Below are positions 12,235-22,900 of a DNA stretch of 64,000 bases, in pieces. The notes below the pieces were generated by a model that was not told where the DNA came from, did no database searches, and was given only the letters and a program-made list of their open reading frames with translations. Made by a program: the position numbers and the translations under genes. Source of the DNA: Mesaphorura yosii (lineage: Eukaryota; Arthropoda; Collembola; Poduromorpha; Tullbergiidae); contig WIXG01000067.1 in the NCBI GenBank assembly GCA_009869945.1, forward strand, positions 62,001 through 126,000, read 5' to 3'. How positions within the stretch are numbered: position 1 is the stretch's first letter; each line of letters starts with the position of its first letter.

Positions 12235-13167
12235 ATGGCCCAACTTGCCCATCATCGCAAGAATTCTCCGCTTGTTGAACTGAATGATGGCTCACAGACC
12301 CACTACGACGTCCCAACGCGGCTACCGGAGACCACCGACACGGGCCTTGGCTTCATGAGACTAAGCCAGAGCTCAGCAAGACGGAACAGTGCCGGCGCCG
12401 GAGATGACAAGCACAATGAGCTCAGGAGGCAAGCATCCTTCCAAATCAAGGAGTTTGGGGAGGTGGGCGCAGTGTCGTTTATGAGTCGTGTCACATGCTG
12501 CACATTTGTGGCTGTCGTCGTGTATCTGACCATCTCGTGCGCACTCGCCACGTTCTGTGTCGTCATCGGCGCCATGTTCATAATCGACTGTCCTGGTCAA
12601 CGAACGTTGCCAATCGTTCTGGTCTGCACCGGAGCAGTCACGCTCGTCACGTCCAATTCGGACCTCATCACTGTCATCAAGAAGAAGAGGGCCAAAGACG
12701 ATGACCAGTACGACGAGCACGCAACGGTCAAAGACTACGAGCTCAAAGATTTGCCACTTCCGAAGATCTCCATGCTGATGACCACCCTGCGTCTGGCACA
12801 TCTCGTCCTGTTCATCGCCTTGAACGTCCTCGTCTTTGACGCGTATCAAGAAATGCACGTGCAGTTGACTGCTGGTGGGCCATTCTGCTGTCGTCCTTTC
12901 CTATACTGGACCTCCTTCGGCTACTTAGTGGCACACTTCGTCGAGATTGGCATTTGGTTCGTCTGCTGCGTGGGCTTCTGCTGTTGCTGTTTCATCTTCT
13001 GGTTCAAAAAGTGGAATGAAGCCGATAGCGTGGCCGTGAATGCAAACCAAAACCAACCTTCGAGTACGGACGACTCGACAGTGGCAACCTCCTCGAAATC
13101 CAAATATGCCCAGACCAGGAGAGAAACTGAGCGCACAATGAAGACCAAATATTCTCCTCCTGGATAG
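12235..13167 (+). CDS. Four-helix membrane protein, TMEM272-like
   Basis: A single coding exon of 310 residues starts at ATG 12235. Residues 1-82 are polar and Ser/Arg-rich, probably cytosolic. Hydrophobic segments follow at about 89-112 (after CCTFVAVVVYLTISCA), 122-140 (LPIVLVCTGAVTLVTS), 183-203 (LAHLVLFIALNVLVF) and 222-256 (FGYLVAHFVEIGIWFVCCVG, running into a Cys cluster FCCCCF). Between helices 2 and 3 there is a charged loop (KKKRAKDDDQYDEH). The pattern of an Asp-Cys-Pro motif after helix 1 followed by a Pro-containing hydrophobic helix resembles the TMEM272-like family of animals, whose function is unknown. The membrane-proximal Cys cluster could be palmitoylated (inference). The C-terminal tail is polar and Ser/Thr/Lys-rich. 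The family call is from memory of a motif and is tentative; the four-TM topology is more secure. Confidence 0.72.
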   Translation: MAQLAHHRKNSPLVELNDGSQTHYDVPTRLPETTDTGLGFMRLSQSSARRNSAGAGDDKHNELRRQASFQIKEFGEVGAVSFMSRVTCCTFVAVVVYLTISCALATFCVVIGAMFIIDCPGQRTLPIVLVCTGAVTLVTSNSDLITVIKKKRAKDDDQYDEHATVKDYELKDLPLPKISMLMTTLRLAHLVLFIALNVLVFDAYQEMHVQLTAGGPFCCRPFLYWTSFGYLVAHFVEIGIWFVCCVGFCCCCFIFWFKKWNEADSVAVNANQNQPSSTDDSTVATSSKSKYAQTRRETERTMKTKYSPPG

Positions 13168-14358
13168 TGTATTGATAAACATATAAATGTTGTTACAAAT
13201 CACACAGTACGCTGTACAAATAGCCCAGAAATACAAAAACAAGGCTGATGTACGAATTTCTGTTTTTTCCTGTTGTCTCTGTCAATATCAAACAGCTTGT
13301 CGTTTCTCTTCGTACCATTTTACATGATAAATGAATACGTTGAACGAGTCCAGCTTGGTCTTATTTCGAGTTTTTGAGTATGGAAGTGGGAGGTCATTTT
13401 TCAAACGGAATATTTTCCATGAACTGTGAAATATTCTTTGGAAAGTGCAGCGATATTTCACTGCATTTCGCGTGTCCGGACTGGACGACTCATCCGAGTC
13501 ATGCACACAAAACGTTGGTCATTTTTCTCAGGAAGGATGCGAGGCAGTGGGTGACTATGCTCAACTAGCGTGAAACTAATTTGTAACCTAAATGAGTCTT
13601 TGGATTTTTATATTCAAAATTCAATTGATATTGCATATATTCTTATAAAGTTTAATTAAGAATTCGTGCCTGACGCAAATACATTTTTGGGCTTCGAGTG
13701 AAACGAAATGAAACGGGAAAACCAAATCACAGCACCACACGCAACCATTCCTTCATTCCCAATTTGGGCATAAATCCTGCTTTGTCGTTCTTAATCACTA
13801 AAGAATTTGTTGATCTTCTGCGGCTCGTTAAAGTTTATTTTAGCATCTAACCTACATTTCCTTACCGGACGCGGACGCGACACGCACTGGCAGGTGAGTT
13901 ACGACATTGCATGGCAAGAATTAGTGAAAGTGATTCGCATGCGTTCCGTATCGTGTACAAAAGTATATATACAAATGCATCATCATTAACTTGAGGACTT
14001 GACAAGACACGAAGACGGAGTCGCGATTCTTCCTTTACCTTTTATGAATGATGGCTCGAGCGTCGAGCCTGTTGAAGAGATACAAATGAAAGTGTTGCTT
14101 ATTTAGAAGTTTGGTGACTTGGTGTTGCCTCTTCAGTAGTCCTGTACCTCACACTTGCAATTGCGACATCGACATTAGCAGTGCATCATTTACCCCGATA
14201 AGTGACAAGTAACTAGAGTTGATCTCTTTATTATTACTTCTCTCATTTCCTGTCGACGCACTCAGCCAAGTCAAGTTGAAGTGCTGGTGCCGGTGAGACT
14301 TTTAGAATTTATTTCTCAATACAGCAAGAAGGGTAAAAGTTCGTTGTTTCTCACAGTA
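13168..14358. other. Intergenic, with probable 5' UTR intron of the next gene
   Basis: About 1.2 kb without a supported coding exon. At the right end, a donor at 14293 (CCG|gtgaga) and an acceptor ending at 14356 (tcacag) define a likely 64-nt 5' UTR intron whose 3' splice site lies two bases before the start codon at 14359. The rest is A/T-rich and unremarkable. Confidence 0.45.
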
Positions 14359-15757
14359 ATGTATTCAACTCTGTGCTTAATTGCTGTTACCTTAGTTAGC
14401 TGTAATCAGATCTTGACCCTGGTTATTGCTGACGATCTTAAAACAAATTCGGTGACGTCGCCTCAAATAGCACCACTGCAAAAAGTTGAGAACCCTGTGA
14501 ATCAAAGCGGAAATGAAAGTCTCGAAGGATCCGCCGTGACCGAAGGCCAACAGCCGCAGTCTACATTGACACACGGGGACAGGGATCCTCGTGTCCTGTC
14601 CTTCATTCGTGATCTGTTCTCATCACTGTCCTCGTCTGCCTCGCCGTCACCCACGGCGTCGCCCGGCTCCAACTTTAACCAGCGGATCCAGGCTCTGTAC
14701 CAGCCACAGCACGCGAGCTACCCGGAAGTGAACAAGTACGGAGAATTCTTGCAGTCGTATCCCGTCGGTGCACAGTATCACATTGGTGCCGGGCAAGGGC
14801 TAGCAGCAGCAGCTCGACCTGGCCCGCTGAGTGGATACCATCCTGGCACAGTAGAATCGATCGCGAACCCCAATTACGCAAGTTTGAATCCCGGGGCAGC
14901 TGCAACTGTCGGAAGTGCAAGCGGCAGTCCGTGGATAACAAGCCCCAATTATAACTACAACTACAACAACGTCTACAGCAATTACAATCCCGCCCAGTCA
15001 ATGCTCGGCCAGTACGGCCAGCAGCTTGGAGCGGCCGGTCTCGGTCTCGGTGGACTTGGCTCCAATCTTGTCAATACAAATGCACAAGACCAGTCAAGCA
15101 ATTCCGGAATACTGAAGACCGTGATGTCAATGCTTGGCTTGAGCTCACTCGGAACAGGCAGCAGCAGCACGAACACAAACAGCAACTTCGTCACGAGCAC
15201 CGGCGACTTCGACCCGACTTCCCTTCTCACTAGAATATTTGATTTGGGTAGCAGTTCGATGGAGAATTTGGTTACTCGAATGAACAGGTTTGACAAACTC
15301 AAGTGTATTCCACGCCTTATTTGTCAAACCATTGCGAGAAGGCAGGAAGATGCTGCACTGGCTGCGTTGACAAGCACGACCACAAGTACGACGACGTCAA
15401 CGAGGAGGCCAAGATTGCTCTCCGGCACAGATGAGGAACTGGACAATGCGAGAGATGGAAGATTCATAAAGTTTCAGGGGCTTGACACCGCGCTGCAACA
15501 ATTCGTCAGGTATGGTTCTTCGGCAGCTCAAGTAAAGCTGTCTTTAATGAATGTGTCCATTTCTCGTTTACAGTTTTCTGGACTTGATGCAGCTCAAAGA
15601 GTGGTCGCTGTATCCGTTGCTGAACGGAGCGTATCAAGGGTCCCAAGCTGCCCGAGCGGATGACTGCAGGACCAAATTCGAGACGTGCCCCTTTTCAGAC
15701 CAGCAACTGGTGTACTACTTTAATAATTACAATGGCGGATTCTTCCAGAACCTTTGA
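14359..15757 (+). CDS. Secreted low-complexity protein with C-terminal cysteine domain, unrecognised
   Basis: Two exons, 14359-15509 and 15574-15757 (phase 2, GT-AG), encode 444 residues. The start at 14359 is chosen because it directly begins a hydrophobic signal peptide (MYSTLCLIAVTLVSC) and lies just after a probable 5' UTR splice acceptor. The middle is a low-complexity Ser/Pro, then Gly/Ala/Tyr/Asn-rich region (YNYNYNNVYSNYN; GAAGLGLGGLGSN), like some extracellular-matrix or cuticle proteins. A short Thr/Ser tract (TSTTTSTTTST) precedes the last part. The C-terminal section is more conserved-looking, with Cys pairs (KCIPRLICQ; then DDCRTKFETC across the exon junction) and aromatic FNNYNGGFF near the end. 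I infer a secreted structural or epithelial protein whose Cys-containing C-terminal module is the folded part. I do not recognise the family. Confidence 0.75.
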
Positions 15758-16060
15758 GATGTGTCACCGTTCTTCCAACTCATTCCGGTGTGAAATACGA
15801 ATTGTGCATGTATTCACGTTACTTTTTCTGGACTCTGTTAATTGTTATTACACGTTATTGTTGGAACATTTATTTTGGACAATCAGAAATAATAAAGAAG
15901 TGAATTTCTTGCTTCCTTCCAATTAGTTTCTGATTTACCAGTGGATTTTTGCTTCATGGGCAAAAATAGAAACAGTTAGTTGTCTGGGGAGGATTTCAGC
16001 GGTGTCATCTTCATTAAATCTTATTTGAGAGCTCTCAGCAGTTTCACGACTGAGCTCCTC
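15758..16060. other. Intergenic between two plus-strand genes
   Basis: About 300 bp: the 3' UTR of the secreted-protein gene with AATAAA at 15891-15896, then only about 165 bp before the next start codon. The 14-3-3-like gene promoter must therefore be very compact or overlap the upstream 3' end. An in-frame stretch without stops extends upstream of ATG 16061 to about 15980 but has no ATG. Confidence 0.55.
15891..15896 (+). terminator. Poly(A) signal of the secreted-protein gene
   Basis: AATAAA, 134 nt after the stop codon. Confidence 0.6.
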
Positions 16061-19000
16061 ATGGCGGCTTCTCGGCGCTACTCGTCAATCAATTCTTGTC
16101 TTTTGCGGTTAAAAACGTTGCAAGAAAGGTCCAACTTAGCCTACACAGTCCGAGCTCAGTCGCGCACGTTAGAAATGAAGACTAAGCAGATATTGGTCAG
16201 TCGTGCATGGATCGCGAAGAAGCTCAAGCGCTACGATGACTTGTACGCGTGCATGCGGGCTGTCTCGCAGTCCGGCGAGTTCCTCACGAAGAAGGAGCGC
16301 ACACTCTTCTACCTGGCCTACCAACACATTCTCAAGCCGTACCGCGACGGATGGTACAAGCTGCTCGTCATCTCCAGACTCGTCGATGGCAGTCAGCGCA
16401 AGATGCAGCTCACAAAGGAGTACATGAACTTCGTGGAGCGCCAGTGGATGGAGTACTCCATAGAGGCAGTCAACGCAATCGACACGCTCCTCGTGCGCGC
16501 CAACCGACCGCGACCGAAAATATTCTACTTGAAGATGCGTGCGGACCTGACGCGGTACCTCATCGAGATTTCTGGCTCTGCAAAAGCCCGGCGCAAGCGA
16601 CTGCTGAAGGAAACGAAGTCCGCGTACGTGGAGGCGAGTCAGCTCTGCGAAGAGAAGCTCAGTCCCATTCATCCGCTTCGGTTGGCGGTCGCTTTGGCCC
16701 ACGCTGTCTATTTGGCTCACGTTAAAGGCAAGAAGGAAATGGCCATCAATTTGGCGAAAGCAGCGCTCACCGAAGCAAAAAAGAAGCTGTCGCAGGATAA
16801 GACGGAGATCAAGAGTAAGCTGAAGAAAGTCACTGCCCTGTTGCAGTTGTTGCGAGACAATATCGTGTTCTGGGCGCCACGTGGCTCGGATGAAGACGAA
16901 ATCAATGGACCGATCAAAGAGGCCAAGATGTTGAGTCGAAACGACTACATGGCCGCAGGTGCTGGCGCTTTGGCGGGAGGCAAGAGCAAAGCAGCCCTCA
17001 AAGGCACGGTTGAGGGCAAGTACGGGCGACCAACCCTTGTGGACGAGTACGAAGTCGACATGGCTGAAGAAGCGAGCACGCTCGCCAACCAAATTGTCTT
17101 AATCGAACAATTTAACTCACCACCGCTGTCTGAGGAATTGTCTTCGACTTCTGAAGATGGAAACGAGGAGGTCGAAGAGGAGGAAGAAGAAGATTTGGAG
17201 CCAAGACTGAGCGAATTGCTAAAGGGCGAAGACGAACTACGCGAAGAAGTAGAACAAATTCAAGAGGAAGGCAGTGAAGAGGAGGAGGAAGAGGGTGAAG
17301 AAGAGGAGGGCGACCTTCATCTGGATGATGAAGGTCAATTTCGAAAGTCTTCAGTGCCCGCTCCAGCACCGGGGCCAACAAAGCTAGTCCCACCAGGCGG
17401 AATAACCCCGTTTGTCTTCACTCCATTTGAGGACGATCTCCTGTACAAAAAGGTTCAGCAGGAGGAAGAATACTTGGCTGAGCTTGCTGCAAATAAAACG
17501 ACCGTACTGCAGCGTGAAGAGCTTATCGCCATCAAGGCGGCAGCAAAAGCGACCGAATCGGAACTTGACACAGGGACGATTCCAAGCAAAAGCACGACTG
17601 TGCTCGGCGAGAAGTTGTCGGACGAGGGATCGACATCGGAAAGCAGTGAGACGGAAGCGGGCGAAGACGACCGATACTCTTCGGACAACGATCAGGAGAC
17701 AGAAGATCGACTTGTTGAGCAAATCCTAGACGAATTCTTCAAGGTAGAACTTGCAAAGATTCCTCAACCTGGAGATGAGACCTCGTCGATGACTGAATCG
17801 TGCGCGTCGTCGGTGTCTTCGGGGCGGAGTGTCAGTTCAACGGGTTCAGTGATTACTGTTGCTTCTTCGTACTCTGGAGCCATTTCTAGAATGTCGAGAT
17901 CAACAATTACCAGCGAGCAGCAGAAACGGAAAGCAAGCAAAGCCAAGAGTCCAGAAGAAGAAGAACCTGAAATTGATGAGGAGGAAGCGGTGGAGTCGGA
18001 TGAAGAGGTACTGGAAGGAGAAGTGGAGGAGCCTAAAGATGAGCTCGAAGAGAATGACCAATTTGAGCCAAGTGACAGTCTCCTGGATATTCAAAGCTTG
18101 GGCTCTGACTCCGATTTCATGGACAATTACTTTGATGACCACGATCAAGACGACTCTGGGCATATCGAAATTGAGGAGCCAGAATCCGAGGAGAGCGAAG
18201 AAGAAGAAACTGTTGAAGAGGAGGAAGAAGAAGTTGCCGATGAAGAGAAAGGAGAGCCGTCGGCCTCCAAGGCATCCGTCGATACTTCCGACAAGCCACG
18301 GAAGCATAAACATAACACACGTTCTCACTCACGAATTGGCTCGAAATTCGGGTCAGAGGGGGTTTCAACGTCTTTTGAAGACTCCAGAGCCTCACCAGCA
18401 TCGATCTCGTCCCGCGCTTCAGTAAGTTCTGGCAGCGTGTCATCTTCAAGCGTCTCAACAACGTCTACGAAGGAGAAGGCTTCCAAAAAGTCGAAAAAGC
18501 GAACAGGAGCTGGCGATTATTTTCATCCGCTTCCACCAGGTCCCAAATCAGCGTTCGACCAGCGCAAATACGTCGATGAATTCTCGGCTGTCGTTCAGAA
18601 TGTGGAAGCAGGCTTGGGCGATTTTGAGTTTAGCCCAGAACGGTTCAAGGAAATCGACCGGGTGCTGGACTTCCTCGAGGACCAAGAAGAGCGACGAGAA
18701 CTCGCTGAGACCGAAGGCCACCGAATGGAAGTGCGGGACATGATCGTAGAAGATTCACTCGTGAAGCTGATGTTCACCGACTTTCGAATTGTGTACCCGG
18801 AGTACGATCACTACATAACTACTGGTGTGAATATTGCGGAGGAGGAGAACGACGACGAGTCGGAGGAAGAGTCGGAGGACGAGACGAGAAGAAACCAGCG
18901 CAGAATGTCTTCGGCAGCCGGCGCCGAGCGAGAAGACGCAGCGACAAGAAACGAGACGGAAGACAAAGCTGAGATTGACTGCTTGCTCGAATATCCGGAC

Positions 19001-19318
19001 GAGTTCAAAGACTACCAGGAAGCGCACTTCAAGGCGGAGTACGTCAAAATCGAGCAACCATTTCGCAGCAGGTTTGGACGATACCAAAAATCCGCTGGTG
19101 AATACGAATACAGAGGCGAGTACGACGACCTGGAAGTGGTTGACGCAATTCTGCAGCCGCGACTAACTGAAGCTGGCACCGGTCTGGACGGCAGTCGCAG
19201 TCACGCTTCCATTGACGACACGCTCAAGCCATCAAAGTCGATTCGGAGTGTGAGGTTGAGCGAGAAGAAGCCGGATTCAAAATCTAAAACTCGGGTGTCA
19301 GTGCTTAGAAAGAAATGA
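16061..19318 (+). CDS. Divergent 14-3-3 domain fused to a long acidic tail (intronless)
   Basis: One uninterrupted exon of 1,085 residues from ATG 16061 (ATGG context; no earlier in-frame ATG). Residues about 38-273 align with the whole 14-3-3 fold: KRYDDLYACMRAVSQSGEF, RTLFYLAYQHI (signature 1), KIFYLKMRADLTRYL, PIHPLRLAVAL and LLQLLRDNIVFW (signature 2). By the zeta numbering, R56, K120, R127, Y128 and N224 are kept (R95, K158, R165, Y166, N267). K49 is Gln (Q88) and N173 is Ala (A213), so phosphopeptide binding should be weakened or altered. A roughly 36-residue extension precedes the domain. Residues from about 345 onward are a Glu/Asp/Ser-rich, probably disordered tail with Ser clusters. 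Two more ordered blocks interrupt it, at about 820-925 (LPPGPKSAFDQRKYVDEF to PEYDHYITTG) and 968-1030 (Tyr-rich). Ordinary 14-3-3 proteins are about 245 residues, so this is a fusion. Lack of introns suggests a retrocopy origin (inference). Function unknown. Confidence 0.88.
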   Translation: MAASRRYSSINSCLLRLKTLQERSNLAYTVRAQSRTLEMKTKQILVSRAWIAKKLKRYDDLYACMRAVSQSGEFLTKKERTLFYLAYQHILKPYRDGWYKLLVISRLVDGSQRKMQLTKEYMNFVERQWMEYSIEAVNAIDTLLVRANRPRPKIFYLKMRADLTRYLIEISGSAKARRKRLLKETKSAYVEASQLCEEKLSPIHPLRLAVALAHAVYLAHVKGKKEMAINLAKAALTEAKKKLSQDKTEIKSKLKKVTALLQLLRDNIVFWAPRGSDEDEINGPIKEAKMLSRNDYMAAGAGALAGGKSKAALKGTVEGKYGRPTLVDEYEVDMAEEASTLANQIVLIEQFNSPPLSEELSSTSEDGNEEVEEEEEEDLEPRLSELLKGEDELREEVEQIQEEGSEEEEEEGEEEEGDLHLDDEGQFRKSSVPAPAPGPTKLVPPGGITPFVFTPFEDDLLYKKVQQEEEYLAELAANKTTVLQREELIAIKAAAKATESELDTGTIPSKSTTVLGEKLSDEGSTSESSETEAGEDDRYSSDNDQETEDRLVEQILDEFFKVELAKIPQPGDETSSMTESCASSVSSGRSVSSTGSVITVASSYSGAISRMSRSTITSEQQKRKASKAKSPEEEEPEIDEEEAVESDEEVLEGEVEEPKDELEENDQFEPSDSLLDIQSLGSDSDFMDNYFDDHDQDDSGHIEIEEPESEESEEEETVEEEEEEVADEEKGEPSASKASVDTSDKPRKHKHNTRSHSRIGSKFGSEGVSTSFEDSRASPASISSRASVSSGSVSSSSVSTTSTKEKASKKSKKRTGAGDYFHPLPPGPKSAFDQRKYVDEFSAVVQNVEAGLGDFEFSPERFKEIDRVLDFLEDQEERRELAETEGHRMEVRDMIVEDSLVKLMFTDFRIVYPEYDHYITTGVNIAEEENDDESEEESEDETRRNQRRMSSAAGAEREDAATRNETEDKAEIDCLLEYPDEFKDYQEAHFKAEYVKIEQPFRSRFGRYQKSAGEYEYRGEYDDLEVVDAILQPRLTEAGTGLDGSRSHASIDDTLKPSKSIRSVRLSEKKPDSKSKTRVSVLRKK

Positions 19319-19965
19319 ATTATAAACCAAATGGAGTAAATGTAATTTCACGTAATAAATGACAATACGTATTCTGCCTTTGCTTCAATTTCATGGGATC
19401 TTCAGATGCCTGCCATTAAACCCGAGTTATGATCTTAGCAATTTCTTCTATTCCTACACGGGACGTGAGACAGGAATCGAAGGAACAAACGTACCAGATA
19501 AATCGATCTGTAACGGCTCTGCATTTCAAGGCGCTATGCGAGTCCACTTCATTCCAGAGCCGAGCCAACTATCACCGCTTCAGCTTGCACAGCTACACAT
19601 CGGCTGCGTATGAATGGCGAAGAAAGCGAAAGTGAACCCCCTGGAATTCAGTGAATGCTTTCCAAAGTGTAGACCATCTGGGTAGTAGTGAGTAGTGAAA
19701 GTGAACGTGAAAGCAGTACGCAAACATAAACATTCTCCGTGTTCCGAGTATTCCCATTCTAGCAGTAGTAGCCAAGTGCGGCAATGGCACAGCACAAGAT
19801 TGGATTTCACAAACATTTTACATTTTATGCTCATATTCCACAAGTTAAGTTTAAAGTTCTCTAGTAATCAATTTAGTTCCAGTGAATAGGCGAATACTGG
19901 GTTAGTGTCATTGCTTAAATTTCTACGAGGTTTCACGATGATTACTTAATTAATTGACAATCAAA
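19319..19965. other. Intergenic: 14-3-3-like 3' end and promoter of LolA-like gene
   Basis: AATAAA at 19354-19359, 36 nt after the stop, ends the upstream gene. The remaining 600 bp has no supported coding sequence and must include the 5' end of the gene starting at 19966. Confidence 0.5.
19354..19359 (+). terminator. Poly(A) signal of the 14-3-3 fusion gene
   Basis: AATAAA 36 nt after the TGA, implying a very short 3' UTR. Confidence 0.65.
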
Positions 19966-22900
19966 ATGGCTATCAACGCGCACTCAAGTTACTTTCATTG
20001 CTGGACGTCCATCAGCATCGTTAGCTTGATGAGCATTGGATTGGTGCTCATAACCGTCAGCGTCCAGCCATCTCAACAATGCCAGCAGACTGCATCAGAG
20101 CTGGAACTCGACTCAGCCAATCAAATCGCTCCTGGAGCTTCCTACGACCTTAAACCAAGTAACAATGCTACAAGTTCAGAAATTAAAACGGATGACACAG
20201 GCTCAAGAATCAGCAGCAGCACTAATGCACCGCCAGTAAGTGTCAAACAGCCTGGGATTCTGTGTCCCATGGATATTTACCCACTCGAGAGCTTCCCACC
20301 CAAGGCACCAATCATCCCCGACATTTTTACAGTCGCAATTGAAACCGTGTATCTCAAGGTAAGAACAAATCTCGGCTCTTTGCAAAGATCTGTAAACCAA
20401 TTGGAATTCCCATGCATGGACATTAACGTTAACACAGGAACAAAAGCGCCAGATTTGGAAGCTGCATATTGATAGAGCCGAGAAGATTGTTGTCCATAAG
20501 CTGGACCACATTAACAGCAATGAAAAACGAACCGACTGGTTTTACTCGAAGATTGTGCGAGAATTTCGATCAGGTAGTCCAACCTTTCATAATACTCACC
20601 ATCGCTCACGTAATAAGAGCAATACAAATACTCACCTGTTTAGGATTGGAGTTTCGTATTTCTAACACGAAAGACGAGACAGACTGCGTCGTCGAGCCAA
20701 TCAACAACGAATTCGAGTCAAGCACCAAGAATCTGAAACGATTCATCTTGGAGCACGCTAAATTATTGCTGAATTTTGACCCGTCATTTGTCAACTATTG
20801 GGGCAAAGTAAGTGCATAAATAATTTATTCCTTCCCAACAACAATTGTCGAACCCGAGTCGTTGATTCGCATGCAAATTGAGCTTTAAACATTTTGGAGG
20901 ACGGTTGCGTCTGCTTAAGTACACCAAGATTAGGACATGGCTGGCATACGTGGAATAAAACCAAATTAAATTCCAACTCATGTCTCACGAATTGTCAAAG
21001 TCAGTCGGAGACGGAGACAGGCTGTTTGAATTCTGCGTGCGACTTGTGACTTGACAGTTGGCAATGAACGCAGACAGCCTGGCCCAGTGTGAATGAGGAA
21101 AGCATTCATTTCGTACGACGTGTTGAATTGCTGAATGAATTTCAAATGCGAATTGTGAAATGTGATGTTGGCAGTGTCGAGTCTTCACGCTCTACACTGT
21201 GGGTGAGGTGACAAATAACACGTCGGTTCGAGGAGCTCTTTCTCCGTGCCTGCTCCAAATATATTGTGCTAATAAAATGACAAAATAATGTGAATAATTC
21301 TGGAGAAAGAGAAATGGGAGCAGAAAGACTTGGCATGGCAGGTTTCGGGTCGCGGCTTGTGAGAGTCTTTTCTTGTTTTTAATGGGTTTGCGCTCTCAAG
21401 ACCGTCATGCATTATTCAACGCGACCGATGCTGACGCTGATGCTTGTCCCATTTTGTAATTCATTTTCCTTTCACAGAGATCAATACGCAATCTCCAGTG
21501 CGACATTTGGCTGCACGAAAGCTCCGGCGAGTACGTCTCTGAATTCGGATTCACAAATGACTCGAATCTCCCGATTTCGGTGGCCACGTTCTCACGCGAG
21601 TCGAAACCCGACATAATTGCAATTTCAAATATTTATGAGGACAACTCGCACACGTTCAACCCGTTCGCCAAGACGCAGGGACACCCCGACGTCTCAGAGT
21701 GCTTGGACAGCACTCCGCTGTTGCTGCGGATCATTCTCAACAGTAAGCGATATGCAATTTTAGAGTCTTGCAGGGGATAAACGCTAAGCTAAGTCGTACA
21801 TTCAAAATTTGTATCCACGCAGCTCCGTACGCGAAGCTCAAAGCCGGAAACGAGTTCAACGTGCTGGAGTCCATTCGACGGGCCGTGGCGGGCCTGGCCG
21901 GCATCTCGCTCATCCGCGTCACCGATATCGCGGTACGCAAATTGACTTATGACCCTTATTCAGCCAATCACGCATTCAGTGCACGCATTAATCATGATTT
22001 TTGATTGAGACCTTTTCGCTCACTTGACTAATATACGTTTGCTTTCCATTCCTGTGCTCATTTGTATGCACATCGCAGCTGACGGAGTGGCCAAGCGAGA
22101 ACGCCGCATTTTGGTTCTCATTGAGACAAATTGTGAATTTTCAAGAGCTTTCAAAGAGTAACAGCACATCGCAGCACTCAACAATCGTATTCCCGCTGGC
22201 AGATGCTTATCGCATTCTGCGCGATGTAATCTTCCGACATGATGTAACAATCCGTGTTGATTTGGATCTGTCTTCGAATGCTCACATGGTACGTGACTCT
22301 TGCATACGCTATTTGCTCTCCTTTTGCTTTTATACACACGCTCATTCATTCATTGCGGTCGTCTCGCCGTGACTGTAATTCATTGTGGTGCTGGTGTTAT
22401 ACAAATCCTTTTATTTTCATCGTCTTCTATCTGCTTTGTTCTGCTCACGACGCGCATTTCACGCAAAGCGACAGCAGATTAAGGAAGTCAAAGCAACGTA
22501 CAAGTGCTTGCGCAATCGCTGCCGCACACCGCACTTGTCCGACGATCACGACAATTCAATTGACTGGCACCCTTTGTACAAAAATGGTGGTTTTATTAAG
22601 AAGAGATTTAACAAAAGTACGGAATCGCTGAATGGCTGGCTGAAACAATGCGCTTAATGAGATTACTGCAATTACGATACTGGGCCTCGTTCTCCACGCG
22701 TGCTGACTACCTCCGATAACTGCTCTGCCAGTGCCCGTCGCCTCCGCCTCCCTGCCCGTACTGGTTCTCTGGCTGCAGATAGACGTAATAGCTTTCACTT
22801 CCCGTCCCGTCGTGCACATCTCCGTAGTCTGCTCGCTCGTTCCAGCCTCCGCTTCCTCCATACCCGCCACCTCCGCCTCCGTGCCCGCCACCACTACCAC

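Noticed and set aside
12373-12858. 161-residue minus-strand frame, Asp/His/Cys-rich
   Set aside because: Antisense shadow of the TMEM272-like coding exon.
16169-17092. 307-residue open frame on the minus strand
   Set aside because: It is exactly antisense to the 14-3-3 domain, and its composition (Arg/Leu/Val/His-rich) is the usual mirror of a high-GC third-position coding exon. No family resemblance.
17900-18461. Phe/Leu-rich and Arg/Lys-rich frames over the acidic tail
   Set aside because: These are frame-shifted or antisense readings of GAA/GAG repeats (TTC on the other strand gives poly-Phe). Not real membrane proteins.
22121-22631. Extra plus-strand frames reading through the exon 6 to exon 7A intron
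   Set aside because: They run across a clear gtacgt donor and an acceptor before ATTAAGG, so they are exon plus intron read-through.
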